A stretch of DNA of 64,000 bases from Streptomyces liangshanensis (GCF_011694815.1 NZ_CP050177.1:2965001-3029000); one strand, 5' to 3'. Shown: positions 16,812-26,702, counted from the first letter of the stretch. Made by a program: numbers and translations. Notes: generated by a model from the sequence alone, not told the origin.

Positions 16812-18410
16812 ATGGCCACATCGAACGAATCGGCCGACCTGCCCGACGGGCTCAGCCGCCGCCACGCGCTGGGCCTGCTGGGAACGGCCGGCGCCGGCGC
16901 CGCCGCGCTCCCGCTCCTGGGCGCCACCCCGGCCGCGGCGGACACGTCCTTCGGCTCCCCCGCCTTCCACCCCACCGCCGACGCGGGCGGCGCGCCGCCG
17001 GTGCAGGGTCTGCACCTGACCTTCGGGGCCGACCCCAGCAGCCAGATGGTCGTCTCCTGGCTCACCGACGGACCCGTCAAGCGGCCCCGCGTGATGTACG
17101 GGACGCCGGAGCACGGCTTCGGTTCCAGCACGGCCGCCAGGACCCGTACGTACACCGACGGCAAGTCCGGCCGGGTCGTGTACGTCCACCACGCCGAGCT
17201 GTCCCGCCTCAAGCCCGCCACGGACTACGTGTACATGGCCTCGCACGACGGGGCGACCCCCGACAGCGCCGTGTTCCGGACCGCGCCGCGCGGGCGGGCC
17301 CCCCTCACCTTCACCAGCTTCGGCGACCAGTCGGCGCCGCAGGTGACCTGGTCGGCCGACGGCACCAGCATCATGGACGCCAACTCGACGCCCGCCACCA
17401 AGGACATCGTCACGGGCATCGAGCAGGTGGCGCCCCTCTTCCACCTGCTCAACGGCGACCTCTGCTACGCGAATCTCGACGTCGACCGGGTCCGCACCTG
17501 GAACAACTTCTTCACCAACAACACCCGTTCGGCGCGCTTCCGGGCGTGGATGCCGGCGGCCGGCAACCACGAGATCGAGAAGGCCAACGGCCCGATCGGA
17601 CTGGGCGCCTACCAGACGTACTTCGACCTGCCGTCCACCGAGACCGACGCCGAACTCGACAACCTCTGGTACGCGTTCACCGCCGGATCGGTGCGGGTGA
17701 TCGTGCTCCAGAACGACGACAACGCCCTCCAGGACGGCGGCGACGTGTACATCAGCGGCTACTCCGGTGGCCGCCAGCTCGCCTTCCTGGAGAAGGAGTT
17801 GCGGGCCGCCCGCTCCTCCCGGGACATCGACTGGATCGTCGTCGCCATGCACCAGGTGATGATCAGCTCCACCGACGCCAACGGCGCGGACCTCGGGCTG
17901 CGGCAGAAGTACGGGCCCCTCTTCGACAAGTACGGCGTCGACCTCGTCCTGTGCGGACACGAGCACAACTACGAGCGCTCCCTCGCCGTGCGCGGGGTGG
18001 TCTCGGGCAGCGAGACGCTCACCCCGAACCCGGTGTCGTCGGCGACGGACGCCATCGACACCACCCACGGCACCGTGCACATGATCCTCGGCGGCGGGGG
18101 CGTCTCCGGGACGACCAACCAGTCCTTCTTCAAGGACGGGACCGCGAAGGTGATCACGGCGGTGTCGGCGTCCGCGCCGGCCGGGTCCAAGCGCACCTCG
18201 ACCTACGTCAAGGAACAGGCCGTCTGGACGGGCGTCCGCGACGTCGACCACCCGTACGGCTTCGCGTCGTTCACCGTCGACCCCGGGCGGCACGCCGGTG
18301 ACACGACCACCCTGCACGTCACCTACTACAACGTGAACAAGCCCGACGGCGACCTGTCGGTCTTCGAGAAGTTCACCCTGCACCGCAAGCGCTCCGACGG
18401 AAAGCGCTGA
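16812..18410 (+). CDS. Tat-exported purple acid phosphatase-like metallophosphoesterase
   Basis: This is a secreted phosphoesterase of 532 residues. The N terminus has a twin-arginine signal (SRRHALGLLGTAGAGAAALP, then an AAA site). A fibronectin-like purple acid phosphatase N domain (about 55-160) is followed by the dinuclear metal core: GDQSAP, NGDLCYAN, AGNHEIE, VAMHQVM and CGHEHNYER. The metal set agrees with purple acid phosphatases (Fe/Zn or Fe/Mn), which release phosphate from organic esters outside the cell. The start at 16812 has AAAGGAAC upstream and places the RR motif correctly; longer upstream frames would bury it. No phosphate-box was recognised upstream. Gene order gives no partner. 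Confidence 0.93.
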   Translation: MATSNESADLPDGLSRRHALGLLGTAGAGAAALPLLGATPAAADTSFGSPAFHPTADAGGAPPVQGLHLTFGADPSSQMVVSWLTDGPVKRPRVMYGTPEHGFGSSTAARTRTYTDGKSGRVVYVHHAELSRLKPATDYVYMASHDGATPDSAVFRTAPRGRAPLTFTSFGDQSAPQVTWSADGTSIMDANSTPATKDIVTGIEQVAPLFHLLNGDLCYANLDVDRVRTWNNFFTNNTRSARFRAWMPAAGNHEIEKANGPIGLGAYQTYFDLPSTETDAELDNLWYAFTAGSVRVIVLQNDDNALQDGGDVYISGYSGGRQLAFLEKELRAARSSRDIDWIVVAMHQVMISSTDANGADLGLRQKYGPLFDKYGVDLVLCGHEHNYERSLAVRGVVSGSETLTPNPVSSATDAIDTTHGTVHMILGGGGVSGTTNQSFFKDGTAKVITAVSASAPAGSKRTSTYVKEQAVWTGVRDVDHPYGFASFTVDPGRHAGDTTTLHVTYYNVNKPDGDLSVFEKFTLHRKRSDGKR

Positions 18411-18442
18411 TCCTTCCCGCTCCCCGATCGACGAGGCCCTCC

Positions 18443-18901
18443 TCAGGCCCCGGCCGCACCCACCTTGCGCACGTGGGTGTCGCCGGGGCCGAGCCGTCGG
18501 CCGTCCGCCGCGTGGATCTCCAGGGGCCGCAGCGGCTGCCGCCGCTCCCGGTCCAGCAGCTCGGAGTGCTCCTCCCCGGGCGCGAAGAAGTGCGCCTCGC
18601 CCCACTGGCGCAGGGCCACGACCACGGGGAACAGGTCCTCGCCCTTGGGCGTCAATACGTACTCGTGGTACGCGCTCCCGTCCGACGCCGGTACGACGTC
18701 GAGGATCCCGCCCGCGACCAGGGCCCGCAGCCGGGTGGTGAGGATGTTCTTCGCCACGCCCAGGCTCCGCTGGAACTCCCCGAAGCGGCGGCTGCCGTCG
18801 AACGCGTCGCGCACGATCAGCAGCGACCACCAGTCCCCGATCGCGTCGACCGACCGGGCGACCGGGCACTCGTCCTCGTCGAACCGCGTCCGCTTGACCA
18901 T
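18443..18901 (-). CDS. HxlR-family transcriptional regulator
   Basis: This is a 152-residue winged-helix regulator of the HxlR/MarR-like group. It starts MVKRTRFDEDECPVARSVD with the conserved Cys of the family, followed by GDWWSLLIVRDAF and the recognition region VAKNILTTRLRALVAGGIL. It is divergent from an MFS transporter, with two 17-bp inverted repeats between them that are probably its operators. A repressor whose ligand or redox state is sensed through the N-terminal Cys is the usual model; the signal is unknown here. Confidence 0.93.
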   Translation of the reverse strand: MVKRTRFDEDECPVARSVDAIGDWWSLLIVRDAFDGSRRFGEFQRSLGVAKNILTTRLRALVAGGILDVVPASDGSAYHEYVLTPKGEDLFPVVVALRQWGEAHFFAPGEEHSELLDRERRQPLRPLEIHAADGRRLGPGDTHVRKVGAAGA

Positions 18902-18952
18902 ACTGTCCGCCCTCCACGTCGCCCACCTCCCGCCTCTCTCCTGCGGCGGCCT

Positions 18953-19007
18953 GGTTGCAACATGCTACCAGTTGCCGCTACCGTCCCTCTGGTGGCTACT
19001 TGCAACC
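18953..19007. promoter_or_regulatory. Double HxlR operator between the regulator and MFS transporter
   Basis: Two copies of GGTNGC-N5-GCNACC are present: GGTTGCAACATGCTACC at 18953-18969 and GGTGGCTACTTGCAACC at 18991-19007, with centres 38 bp apart. A partial third site (AGTTGC-C-GCTACC, 18970-18982) lies between. The symmetry and position between divergent regulator and transporter genes fit HxlR-dimer binding. The second copy overlaps the likely transporter start. Confidence 0.65.
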
Positions 19008-20221
19008 AGATCACGCCGCCGACCCGGCCCGCCCTCTCCCGGCGTACGACCCTGCTCTTCGCCGTCGCCAGTGGCGCCGCCGTCTCGAACGTCTACCTCG
19101 CCCAACCCCTCCTCGCCACGCTGAGCCACGACCTCGGCATCGGCGCCGCGACCGTCGGCGCCGTCGTCACCCTCACCCAGGTCGGGTACGGGCTCGGGCT
19201 GTTCTTCCTCGTCCCCCTCGGCGACCTGGTCGACCGCAGGCGCCTGGTGGTGGCGCAGCTGCTCCTGCTGGCCGCCACGCTGGCCGCCGTGGGCACCGCG
19301 GCGACCGCGCCGATCCTGCTGACCGCGCTGGCCGCCACCGGCTTCCTCGCCGTGGTGACGCAGAGCCTGATGGCGTTCGCGGCGTCCCTCGCGGAACCGG
19401 TGCGACGCGGCCGGGTCGTGGGGGCGGTGACCAGCGGGATCGTGACGGGCATCCTGCTCGCCCGCACCGCGTCCGGCGCGCTGGCCGACCTCGCGGGCTG
19501 GCGGGCGGTCTACCTCTGCTCGGCGGCGCTCACCCTCGTCCTGACCGTGGCCCTGCACCACGCGCTGCCCCGGAGCACGCAACCGGACCCGCCCGCACCC
19601 GCCGCTCCACGCCTGGCCTACCGCGCCCTTCTGCGCTCCACGCTCGCGCTCTTCGCCGAGGAGCGGGTCTTCCGGATCCGCGCGCTCTTCGCCCTCCTGG
19701 TCTTCGCCGCGTTCGGCACCCTCTGGAGCTGCGTCGCGCTCCCGCTCAGCGAGCCCCCGCTCTCCCTCTCGCACACGGCCATCGGCGCGTTCGGCCTCGC
19801 GGGCGCGGCCGGCGCCCTCGCGGCGGCGCCCGCCGGGCGCCTGCACGACCGGGGACTCGGAGCCCGCACGACCGGAGTCGCCCTGGCCCTGCTCGTCGTG
19901 TCCTGGCTGCCGCTCGCCCTGACCCGGCAGTCCCTGTGGGCGCTGGCGATCGGCGCCGTGCTCCTCGACCTCGCCGTCCAGGCCGTCCACGTCACCAACC
20001 AGAGCATGATCTTCGCCCTGCGCCCCGACGCTGGCGGCCGGCTGATGGGCGGATACATGGTCTTCTACTCGATCGGCAGCGCGGTCGGCGCTCTCGCCTC
20101 GACGGCCGTGTACGCCCGGGCCGGCTGGGGTGCGGTCTGCGTCCTGGGCGCGGTGTTCAGCGTGCTGGGCCTGCTGCTCTGGGCCGTCACCACGCCCCGC
20201 CCCCGCCGGGTCACGGCGTGA
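18992..20221 (+). CDS. MFS transporter, drug-efflux type
   Basis: This is a 12-helix major facilitator transporter of about 409 residues in the cytoplasmic membrane. The loop 2-3 region reads PLGDLVDRRRLV, matching the MFS motif GxxxDRxGRR loosely. The pairing with an adjacent HxlR regulator suggests inducible export of a toxic compound; direction and substrate are inferred. The start is uncertain: GTG at 18992 is used here, while an in-frame ATG at 18962 would add ten residues but lies inside the first operator. Neither has a clear Shine-Dalgarno, so the transcript may be leaderless. The 3' end overlaps the convergent TerD-VWA gene by 11 bp. Confidence 0.88.
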   Translation: MATCNQITPPTRPALSRRTTLLFAVASGAAVSNVYLAQPLLATLSHDLGIGAATVGAVVTLTQVGYGLGLFFLVPLGDLVDRRRLVVAQLLLLAATLAAVGTAATAPILLTALAATGFLAVVTQSLMAFAASLAEPVRRGRVVGAVTSGIVTGILLARTASGALADLAGWRAVYLCSAALTLVLTVALHHALPRSTQPDPPAPAAPRLAYRALLRSTLALFAEERVFRIRALFALLVFAAFGTLWSCVALPLSEPPLSLSHTAIGAFGLAGAAGALAAAPAGRLHDRGLGARTTGVALALLVVSWLPLALTRQSLWALAIGAVLLDLAVQAVHVTNQSMIFALRPDAGGRLMGGYMVFYSIGSAVGALASTAVYARAGWGAVCVLGAVFSVLGLLLWAVTTPRPRRVTA

Positions 20222-21545
20222 GCCCCCGGCCGCGCGCCGCCGCCAGCCAGCCCGGATAGCGCGCCAGCAGCAGTTCGTACAACTGGTCGTCCGTCAGCCC
20301 GGCCGGGTCGCGGACGGAGAAGAACCCGATGTTGTCCAGGTAGGGCCCCGGCCGGGCACTCAGGTCCGCGAGGAACTCGAACTCGTCCGGCTCCCCGATC
20401 GCCATGAACTGCCAGAACACCGGCTCGTAACTGGAGGACCGCAGGTGCTCCAGGGCCACCTCCTTCTCACTGGTCGCGCCGTCGGTGACGAACAGGACGA
20501 ACACCGGCGGCTCGCCCGCCCCGGGACCCGCGAGCAGCGGGACCGACCGCGAGTCCGCCGAGCCGACGTAGCGCCCCCGCACCAGGCCCATCGCCTCGCC
20601 GTAGTCGGTCGACGCGCCGACATCCGCCTCCTGGTAAAGCGTCCCGATCCTCCCCCGGTAGTCGTCCGGTCCCATGGCGCCCGCCTCCTCCGCGAAGGTG
20701 GCGAACGGGAAGACGTCGACCTCGCCGTTGTCGTCGAGGCGCAGGGCCAGCGCCAGGACCCGTTCGGCGAGGGCCTGGACGTGGCCCGCCTCGTAGAGGT
20801 CGGACATCGACGCCGACATGTCGAGGCAGAGCGCGACCCGCGCGGTGTGCTCGGCCAGGCCGTGCCTCTCCAGAGGGACCGCGGCCTTCTTGGTGTACGA
20901 GAGCAACTCGGCGTGCCCTTCGTCGGCCAACCTCTTCTCCATCGAGATCAGCCGCGCCTTCTTGAGCCGGGACGACGGTAAGGAGACGGGTGAGGGCTGC
21001 GGTGACAAGGCCTCCGGGCCCGGCTCCTCGTCCGCGACCGCGACGCCGAAGTCCGTCGCCAGACCGGCCAGCCCTGACGCGTACCCCTGCCCCACCGCAC
21101 GGAACCGCCAGCCGTCCGCGCGCCGGTACACCTCACCGAAGACGAAGGCCGTCTCCGTCGTCGCGTCGCCGATGTCGAACGCGACCACCATCGCGCCCGT
21201 ACCGGCGTCGGTCACCTGGAGCCGCAGCCCGGGGACGCGCCCGAACGGCCCCCCGTCGGCCGACGCCGCCAGCACCACCGACACCACCTCGTCCGGGACC
21301 CGCCCCAGGTCGAGCCCGAGGCACTCCTCGCCGGGCCGCCCCGGCTCGCGGACCACCGCGCCCGACGGATGGACCGGCTGGTTGTAGAAGACGAGGTCGT
21401 CGTCACCCCGCACCCGCCGCCGCCCGTCGAGCACCAGCGCGGACGCGTCCACGTCGGGCACACCGGGACCGGGTCGCCAGGTGAGGGTGGCGCGCAACTC
21501 CGTAGCAGAGAGAGGGATGTTGGCGCCCTTGGCAAGGTGGGTCAT
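20211..21545 (-). CDS. TerD domain-von Willebrand A domain fusion protein
   Basis: This is a 444-residue cytosolic protein with an N-terminal TerD-like domain (about 1-160; starts MTHLAKGANIPL and contains VSVVLAASADGG and FDIGDATTETAFVFGEVYR) and a C-terminal VWA domain with a metal-dependent adhesion motif, D242-M-S-A-S246. TerD proteins bind Ca2+ and are linked to tellurite, phage and stress phenotypes; TerD-VWA fusions resemble TerF/TerY-type components. No other ter genes are in the window. Codon 189 (20979-20981) is TTA, in the linker between the domains, so full translation should depend on the developmental tRNA bldA. The 3' end overlaps the MFS gene by 11 bp. Confidence 0.88.
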   Translation of the reverse strand: MTHLAKGANIPLSATELRATLTWRPGPGVPDVDASALVLDGRRRVRGDDDLVFYNQPVHPSGAVVREPGRPGEECLGLDLGRVPDEVVSVVLAASADGGPFGRVPGLRLQVTDAGTGAMVVAFDIGDATTETAFVFGEVYRRADGWRFRAVGQGYASGLAGLATDFGVAVADEEPGPEALSPQPSPVSLPSSRLKKARLISMEKRLADEGHAELLSYTKKAAVPLERHGLAEHTARVALCLDMSASMSDLYEAGHVQALAERVLALALRLDDNGEVDVFPFATFAEEAGAMGPDDYRGRIGTLYQEADVGASTDYGEAMGLVRGRYVGSADSRSVPLLAGPGAGEPPVFVLFVTDGATSEKEVALEHLRSSSYEPVFWQFMAIGEPDEFEFLADLSARPGPYLDNIGFFSVRDPAGLTDDQLYELLLARYPGWLAAARGRGLTP

Positions 21546-21873
21546 GCTTCCACCGTGCCACGGGCGAAGCCGCCGACCGGGCGCCAGGACCCGCCTGCGG
21601 CAGGGCTGTTACCGGCCCGCTACTCCGTCACGCCGCCGACTGCCAGGGCGGCCACGCCCGCTCGTTCGCCGCCGTCTTCATCTTCGTCTTCGCCGAGTCG
21701 GCGTCGCACCCATCCATGTACACGAGCACCTTCACCTCCGTGATCGGGACCGTCCGGAACAACCTCTGCGGTGCGCGAGGGGAACGCCCCGCATGAGGTA
21801 GACGCCCGGGACCACCGGAATGGGAGATGCCACTTTCCCGCCCCCTCCCGCCCACCTCTCGCCGGCGCGGCCG
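21546..21873. other. 328-bp gap with a possible gene remnant
   Basis: There is no convincing gene here. On the minus strand (about 21628-21740) a frame gives VKVLVYMDGCDADSAKTK and ends WPPWQSAA; its composition is more protein-like than its surroundings and it may be the C-terminal relic of a lost gene. No promoter, hairpin or repeat of note was seen. Confidence 0.35.
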
Positions 21874-23376
21874 TCAGCCGGCGAATCGGCGCGTGGGGTG
21901 TGGGGTGAGGTTCTGGTAGACGTGCTTGGCCTCGCGGTACGTGGCGAGGGCGGTGGGGCCCGACGTGCGTCCGGTGCCGGACCTGCCGAAGCCGCCCCAC
22001 TCCGCCTGCGGGAGGCAGGGGTGGAAGTCGTTGATCCACACGGTGCCGTGCCGCAGCCGCCCGGCGACCCGGCGCGCGCGGCCCGGGTCGCTGCTCCAGA
22101 CGCCGGCGGCCAGGCCGTACGCGGTGTCGTTGGCGAGCGCGACGGCCTCGTCCTCCGTGCGGAAGGTCTCGACGGTCAGGACGGGCCCGAGGATCTCGTC
22201 CCGTACGACCCGCATCCCGCGGTGGCACTGGTCCAGGACGGTCGGCGCGTAGAAGTACCCGTCGGCGGACCGCTCGTCGGACGGCTCAGGGCGCCCGCCG
22301 CCGGACCGCAGGACCGCGCCCTCCGCGAGCGCCGACGCGACGTACTCCTCGGTCCTCGCCAACTGCCCGGCGGAGACGAGCGGTCCGCACTCCACTCCCT
22401 CCGCCGTGCCGCGCCCGAGCCGTATGCGCTCGGCGCGCCGGGCCAGTTCGCCGACGAAGCGCTCGCGTACGGACTCCTCGACGATCAGCCGGGACCCGGC
22501 CGAGCGAGCCTGGCCGCTGTGGACGAAGGCCGCGTTCAGTGCCTGGTCGACGGCGGTGTCGAAGCCTTCCGTGGTGGCGCAGGCGTCGGCGAAGACGACG
22601 TTCGGGTTCTTGCCGCCCAGCTCCAGGGCGACCTTCTTCACGCCGGGGGCCGCCGCCCGCGACACCTCCGTGCCGCCATTCGGGCCGCCGGTGAAGGACA
22701 CCAGGTCCACGTCGGGGTGTGCGGCGAGCCGGACGCCGACCGCGGCGCCCGCGCCGGTGACCAGGTTGGCGACCCCGGCGGGCAGGCCGGCCTCGGCGAG
22801 CAGGTCAATGAGGTCGACCGTCGTGAGCGGGGTGAGCGCGCTGGGCTTGACGACAAGGGTGTTGCCCGCGGCGAGGGCCGGCGCGATCTTCCGGCCGGCC
22901 TGGAGGAGCGGGGAGTTCCAGGAGGTGATCAGCGCGCAGACCCCGACGGGTTCGTGGACGACCACGCTGAGGACGGTGTCGGAGCCCGCGTCGACGACCC
23001 GGCCGCCGCTCTCGCTCGTCACCAGGTCGGCGAAGTACCGGAAGGTGTCGGCGGCGCGGTCGACGTCGTCGCGGCCCTCCTCCAGCGTCTTCCCGGAGTC
23101 CTGGCTCTCCAGCAGCGCGATCTTCTCGCGGTTGCGGATGAGCAGGTCGGCGGTACGGCGCAGCAGCGCGGCCCGTTCGGCGACCGGGGTCCGCGGCCAG
23201 GCGCCCGCGTCGAACGCCGTACGCGCCGCGACGACCGCCGCGTCCGCGTCCTCCGTACCGCCTTCGGACACCACGGCGAGAACCGTCGCGTCGGCGGGGT
23301 CGAGGATGTCGCGTGTGGCGCCGGAGGCGGCTTCGCGCCACTCTCCGCCCACGTGGATCGTCTGCTGTGCCGACAC
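21874..23376 (-). CDS. Betaine aldehyde dehydrogenase-like protein lacking the catalytic Cys
   Basis: This is a full-length 500-residue member of the aldehyde dehydrogenase superfamily (NAD-dependent oxidation of aldehydes to acids), closest in feel to betaine aldehyde dehydrogenases. The general base is retained in VALELGGKNPN. However, the catalytic motif, normally GQVCSAG, reads GQARSAG, with Arg291 (22504-22506) in place of the nucleophilic Cys. Other conserved sites also differ: TSWNSPLLQ instead of TPWNxPL, GGPNGGTEV instead of a GSxxxG-like segment, and DEILGPVL instead of EEVFGPV. There is no frameshift or stop. It should be catalytically dead as a dehydrogenase. It lies downstream of mdh but behind the mdh terminator; from memory the S. 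coelicolor equivalent neighbours betaine/choline genes, absent here. Confidence 0.88.
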   Translation of the reverse strand: MSAQQTIHVGGEWREAASGATRDILDPADATVLAVVSEGGTEDADAAVVAARTAFDAGAWPRTPVAERAALLRRTADLLIRNREKIALLESQDSGKTLEEGRDDVDRAADTFRYFADLVTSESGGRVVDAGSDTVLSVVVHEPVGVCALITSWNSPLLQAGRKIAPALAAGNTLVVKPSALTPLTTVDLIDLLAEAGLPAGVANLVTGAGAAVGVRLAAHPDVDLVSFTGGPNGGTEVSRAAAPGVKKVALELGGKNPNVVFADACATTEGFDTAVDQALNAAFVHSGQARSAGSRLIVEESVRERFVGELARRAERIRLGRGTAEGVECGPLVSAGQLARTEEYVASALAEGAVLRSGGGRPEPSDERSADGYFYAPTVLDQCHRGMRVVRDEILGPVLTVETFRTEDEAVALANDTAYGLAAGVWSSDPGRARRVAGRLRHGTVWINDFHPCLPQAEWGGFGRSGTGRTSGPTALATYREAKHVYQNLTPHPTRRFAG

Positions 23377-23520
23377 GTCGCGTCTTGCCTTCCCTTACCG
23401 GTACGTCCTCCACCAGGGAGAACTTGCGGTCGGGGCGCCTGCCCCAGGGGGTGGGAAGCATGCGCGTCCGGTGGCCGGAAGTGCGCGGAGTCACGTCGGG
23501 GAAGGCGGGCCGGGAACGTA

Positions 23521-23564
23521 CGAGGCCCCGATCCGCCCGGGTACGCCGGCGGATCGGGGCCTCG
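23521..23564 (-). terminator. Strong mdh terminator
   Basis: A perfect 17-bp stem (CGAGGCCCCGATCCGCC and its complement at 23548-23564) with a 10-base loop lies eight bases beyond the mdh stop codon. Confidence 0.88.
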
Positions 23565-23571
23565 CGGAGAA

Positions 23572-24693
<1,122 letters not shown>

Positions 24694-24820
24694 CTATCGG
24701 ACCCCAAGGCCCCTGGATCCCCGCCCCCTTTGTGGCACGGCTCACCACCTTGACGCCGTGCGGCCGGCGGCCCCGTGGCGGCGGGCAACCGTCGATCCCC
24801 TCCGCCGCGTCCCTGACGTC

Positions 24821-24846
24821 GTGTCCGGGGACGCGTCCCCGGACAC
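24821..24846. repeat. Perfect 26-bp palindrome
   Basis: GTGTCCGGGGACG is followed immediately by its exact reverse complement. It is one base from the terminator stem at 24848-24895. It could be a cruciform-forming operator or a second termination hairpin. Confidence 0.8.
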
Positions 24847-24847
24847 G

Positions 24848-24895
24848 GAAGACGGCGACCGTCCTCCCTCGGGGGAGGGGACGGTCGCCGTCTTC
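24848..24895 (-). terminator. Long terminator stem after the DUF3017 gene
   Basis: A perfect 17-bp stem (GAAGACGGCGACCGTCC and its complement at 24879-24895) is extended inward by CCTCCC/GGGAGG around a short loop. It ends the folD-DUF3017 transcript, about 40 bases past its stop codon. Confidence 0.85.
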
Positions 24896-24935
24896 CTTAG
24901 GAGGCGCGTCGCAACGCGCCCCGGAGGCCGCGTTC

Positions 24936-25808
24936 CTACGGCACGGTCGAGTGGACGATGTCCTCCAGGAACGGGATCTCCAGCCACGGCCTGGGCTGCG
25001 TCATGAGGGCGAGCATGATGATCACCACGCCGAGCAGCCCGTACGTGACCATGTCCGTGAAGCGCGAGCGCACGGCGAGCATGCCGACGGACGGCAGGAC
25101 CCGGCGCAGGACGGCGCCGCCGATCAGCGCGACGCCGATGAGGATCGTGCCGATCCGGAACGCCTCGTCGAAGGGGTGCGTGCCGACGATCAGGAGCCCG
25201 ACGCCGGTGGTCCCGAGGACGCTGAGCAGCGGCCACTGCCGGGCGGGAGCGGGCGCGTCCGAGGGCGCGGCCCGGCCGCCGCCCTCGGGGCGCGCGGTGT
25301 CCGTCGTGACGGCGGAGAAGCGCCGCGACTCGGGGGTGCTGTCGGTCGCGGGGCGGTTGTCGGTCGCGGGGGCGCTGCCGCCGGTCTCGACGCTCCTGCC
25401 GGTCTCCGAGCCGTTGCCGGAGTCGGGATCGGGGTCGGGGTCGGGGTCAGTGGCGGTCCCGGTGCCGGGGCTGCTGTCGGTCCCGGACGACCCGCCTGGC
25501 ACAGCCGCGGCCGGATCCGGTGCGGAGTCGGCCCGTACGCCCGCGTCGGCGCCCGAGTCGGCCCCGGCGCCGGCATCGGGGCCCGCTTCCGCGCCGGCAG
25601 CCACGCCCGGGCCGGCACCCGCGTCCGCCACCACCCCGGCCGCGTCAGCGTCAGCGTCAGCGTCAACGCCCGCGTCCACCTTCGCCGGCGCCTCCACCAC
25701 GCCCACCGAGGCAGCCTCCCCCGCCCCCGCGACGGCCGGCTCCACGGCGACCGCCTGCCGCGGACCTTCCGGCTCGGGCGTGTCACTCGCGCTCGTACCA
25801 GCACCCAT
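24936..25808 (-). CDS. DUF3017 membrane protein with long low-complexity N terminus
   Basis: This is a 290-residue protein of unknown function. The last ~100 residues form a DUF3017-like membrane domain with three hydrophobic helices (PLLSVLGTTGVGLLIVG; GTILIGVALIGGAVL; MVTYGLLGVVIIMLAL). The first ~185 residues are disordered and made of short acidic repeats such as DADADADA and DPDPDPDPD plus Ala/Gly/Ser/Thr runs, so it likely hangs in the cytoplasm. It begins 33 bp after folD on the same strand; the folD-DUF3017 pair is conserved in Streptomyces (from memory), but no functional link is known. The N-terminal length is probably variable between strains because of the repeats. Confidence 0.8.
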   Translation of the reverse strand: MGAGTSASDTPEPEGPRQAVAVEPAVAGAGEAASVGVVEAPAKVDAGVDADADADAAGVVADAGAGPGVAAGAEAGPDAGAGADSGADAGVRADSAPDPAAAVPGGSSGTDSSPGTGTATDPDPDPDPDSGNGSETGRSVETGGSAPATDNRPATDSTPESRRFSAVTTDTARPEGGGRAAPSDAPAPARQWPLLSVLGTTGVGLLIVGTHPFDEAFRIGTILIGVALIGGAVLRRVLPSVGMLAVRSRFTDMVTYGLLGVVIIMLALMTQPRPWLEIPFLEDIVHSTVP

Positions 25809-25841
25809 GGGTGCCCCTTTCCCGTTCGGACCCGGTCGGCG

Positions 25842-26702
25842 TCAGCCCGCGGCGACGGCGCGTTCGGCCGCCTCGACCACGTTGACCAGCAGCTGGGCAC
25901 GGGTCATCGGGCCGACACCGCCGGGGTTCGGCGAGATCCAGCCGGCGACCTCGGCGACCCCGGGGTGGACGTCCCCGACGATCTTGCCGTTCTCGTCCCG
26001 GCTGACGCCGACGTCGAGGACTGCCGCGCCCGGCTTCACGTCCTCGGGCTTGATGATGTGCGGCACCCCCGCCGCCGCCACGATGATGTCGGCCTGCCGG
26101 AGGTGCGCCGACAGGTCGCGGGTGCCGGTGTGGCACTGCGTCACGGTCGCGTTCTCGGACTTGCGGGTCAGGAGCAGCGGGATCGAACGCCCCACCGTGA
26201 TGCCGCGTCCCACCACCACCACGTGCGCGCCCGCGATCTCGACGCCGTGGTGGCGCAGCAGCTGGATGATGCCGTACGGGGTGCAGGGCAGCGGCCCGCT
26301 CTCGTTGAGCACCAGCCGGCCGAGGCTCATGGGGTGCAGCCCGTCCGCGTCCTTGGCCGGGTCCATCAGCTCCAGGACCCGGTTGGTGTCGATGCCCTTG
26401 GGCAGCGGCAGTTGCACGATGTACCCCGTGCACTCGGGGTTGGCGTTCAGCTCCGCGACCACGGCCTCGATCTCTTCCTGGGTCGCGGTGTCGGGCAGTT
26501 CGCGCTGGATCGACGCGATGCCGACCTCCGCGCAGTCGCGGTGCTTGCCGTTCACGTACCACCGGCTGCCAGGATCGTCCCCGACCAGCAGCGTCCCCAG
26601 GCCGGGCAGGACGCCCCGCGCCGTGAGGGCCGCCACGCGGGCGGTCAGGTCGGACTTGATCGCGGCTGCGGTGGCCTTGCCATCGAGAATCTGGGCGGTC
26701 AT
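25842..26702 (-). CDS. folD: Bifunctional methylenetetrahydrofolate dehydrogenase/methenyltetrahydrofolate cyclohydrolase
   Basis: This cytosolic homodimer converts 5,10-methylene-THF through methenyl-THF to 10-formyl-THF, which PurN and PurH in this window use. The catalytic pair Y49-xxx-K53 (WYVNGK) is present; GDDPGS and [12 protein letters not shown] follow, and the NADP site is [14 protein letters not shown]. The end, [10 protein letters not shown], is highly conserved. The 286-residue length is standard. The start at 26702 ([12 protein letters not shown]) is the family-typical beginning and has GAGG upstream; a much longer frame exists but is not homologous. It is co-directional with the DUF3017 gene and divergent from the RDD gene. 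Confidence 0.96.
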   Translation of the reverse strand: MTAQILDGKATAAAIKSDLTARVAALTARGVLPGLGTLLVGDDPGSRWYVNGKHRDCAEVGIASIQRELPDTATQEEIEAVVAELNANPECTGYIVQLPLPKGIDTNRVLELMDPAKDADGLHPMSLGRLVLNESGPLPCTPYGIIQLLRHHGVEIAGAHVVVVGRGITVGRSIPLLLTRKSENATVTQCHTGTRDLSAHLRQADIIVAAAGVPHIIKPEDVKPGAAVLDVGVSRDENGKIVGDVHPGVAEVAGWISPNPGGVGPMTRAQLLVNVVEAAERAVAAG

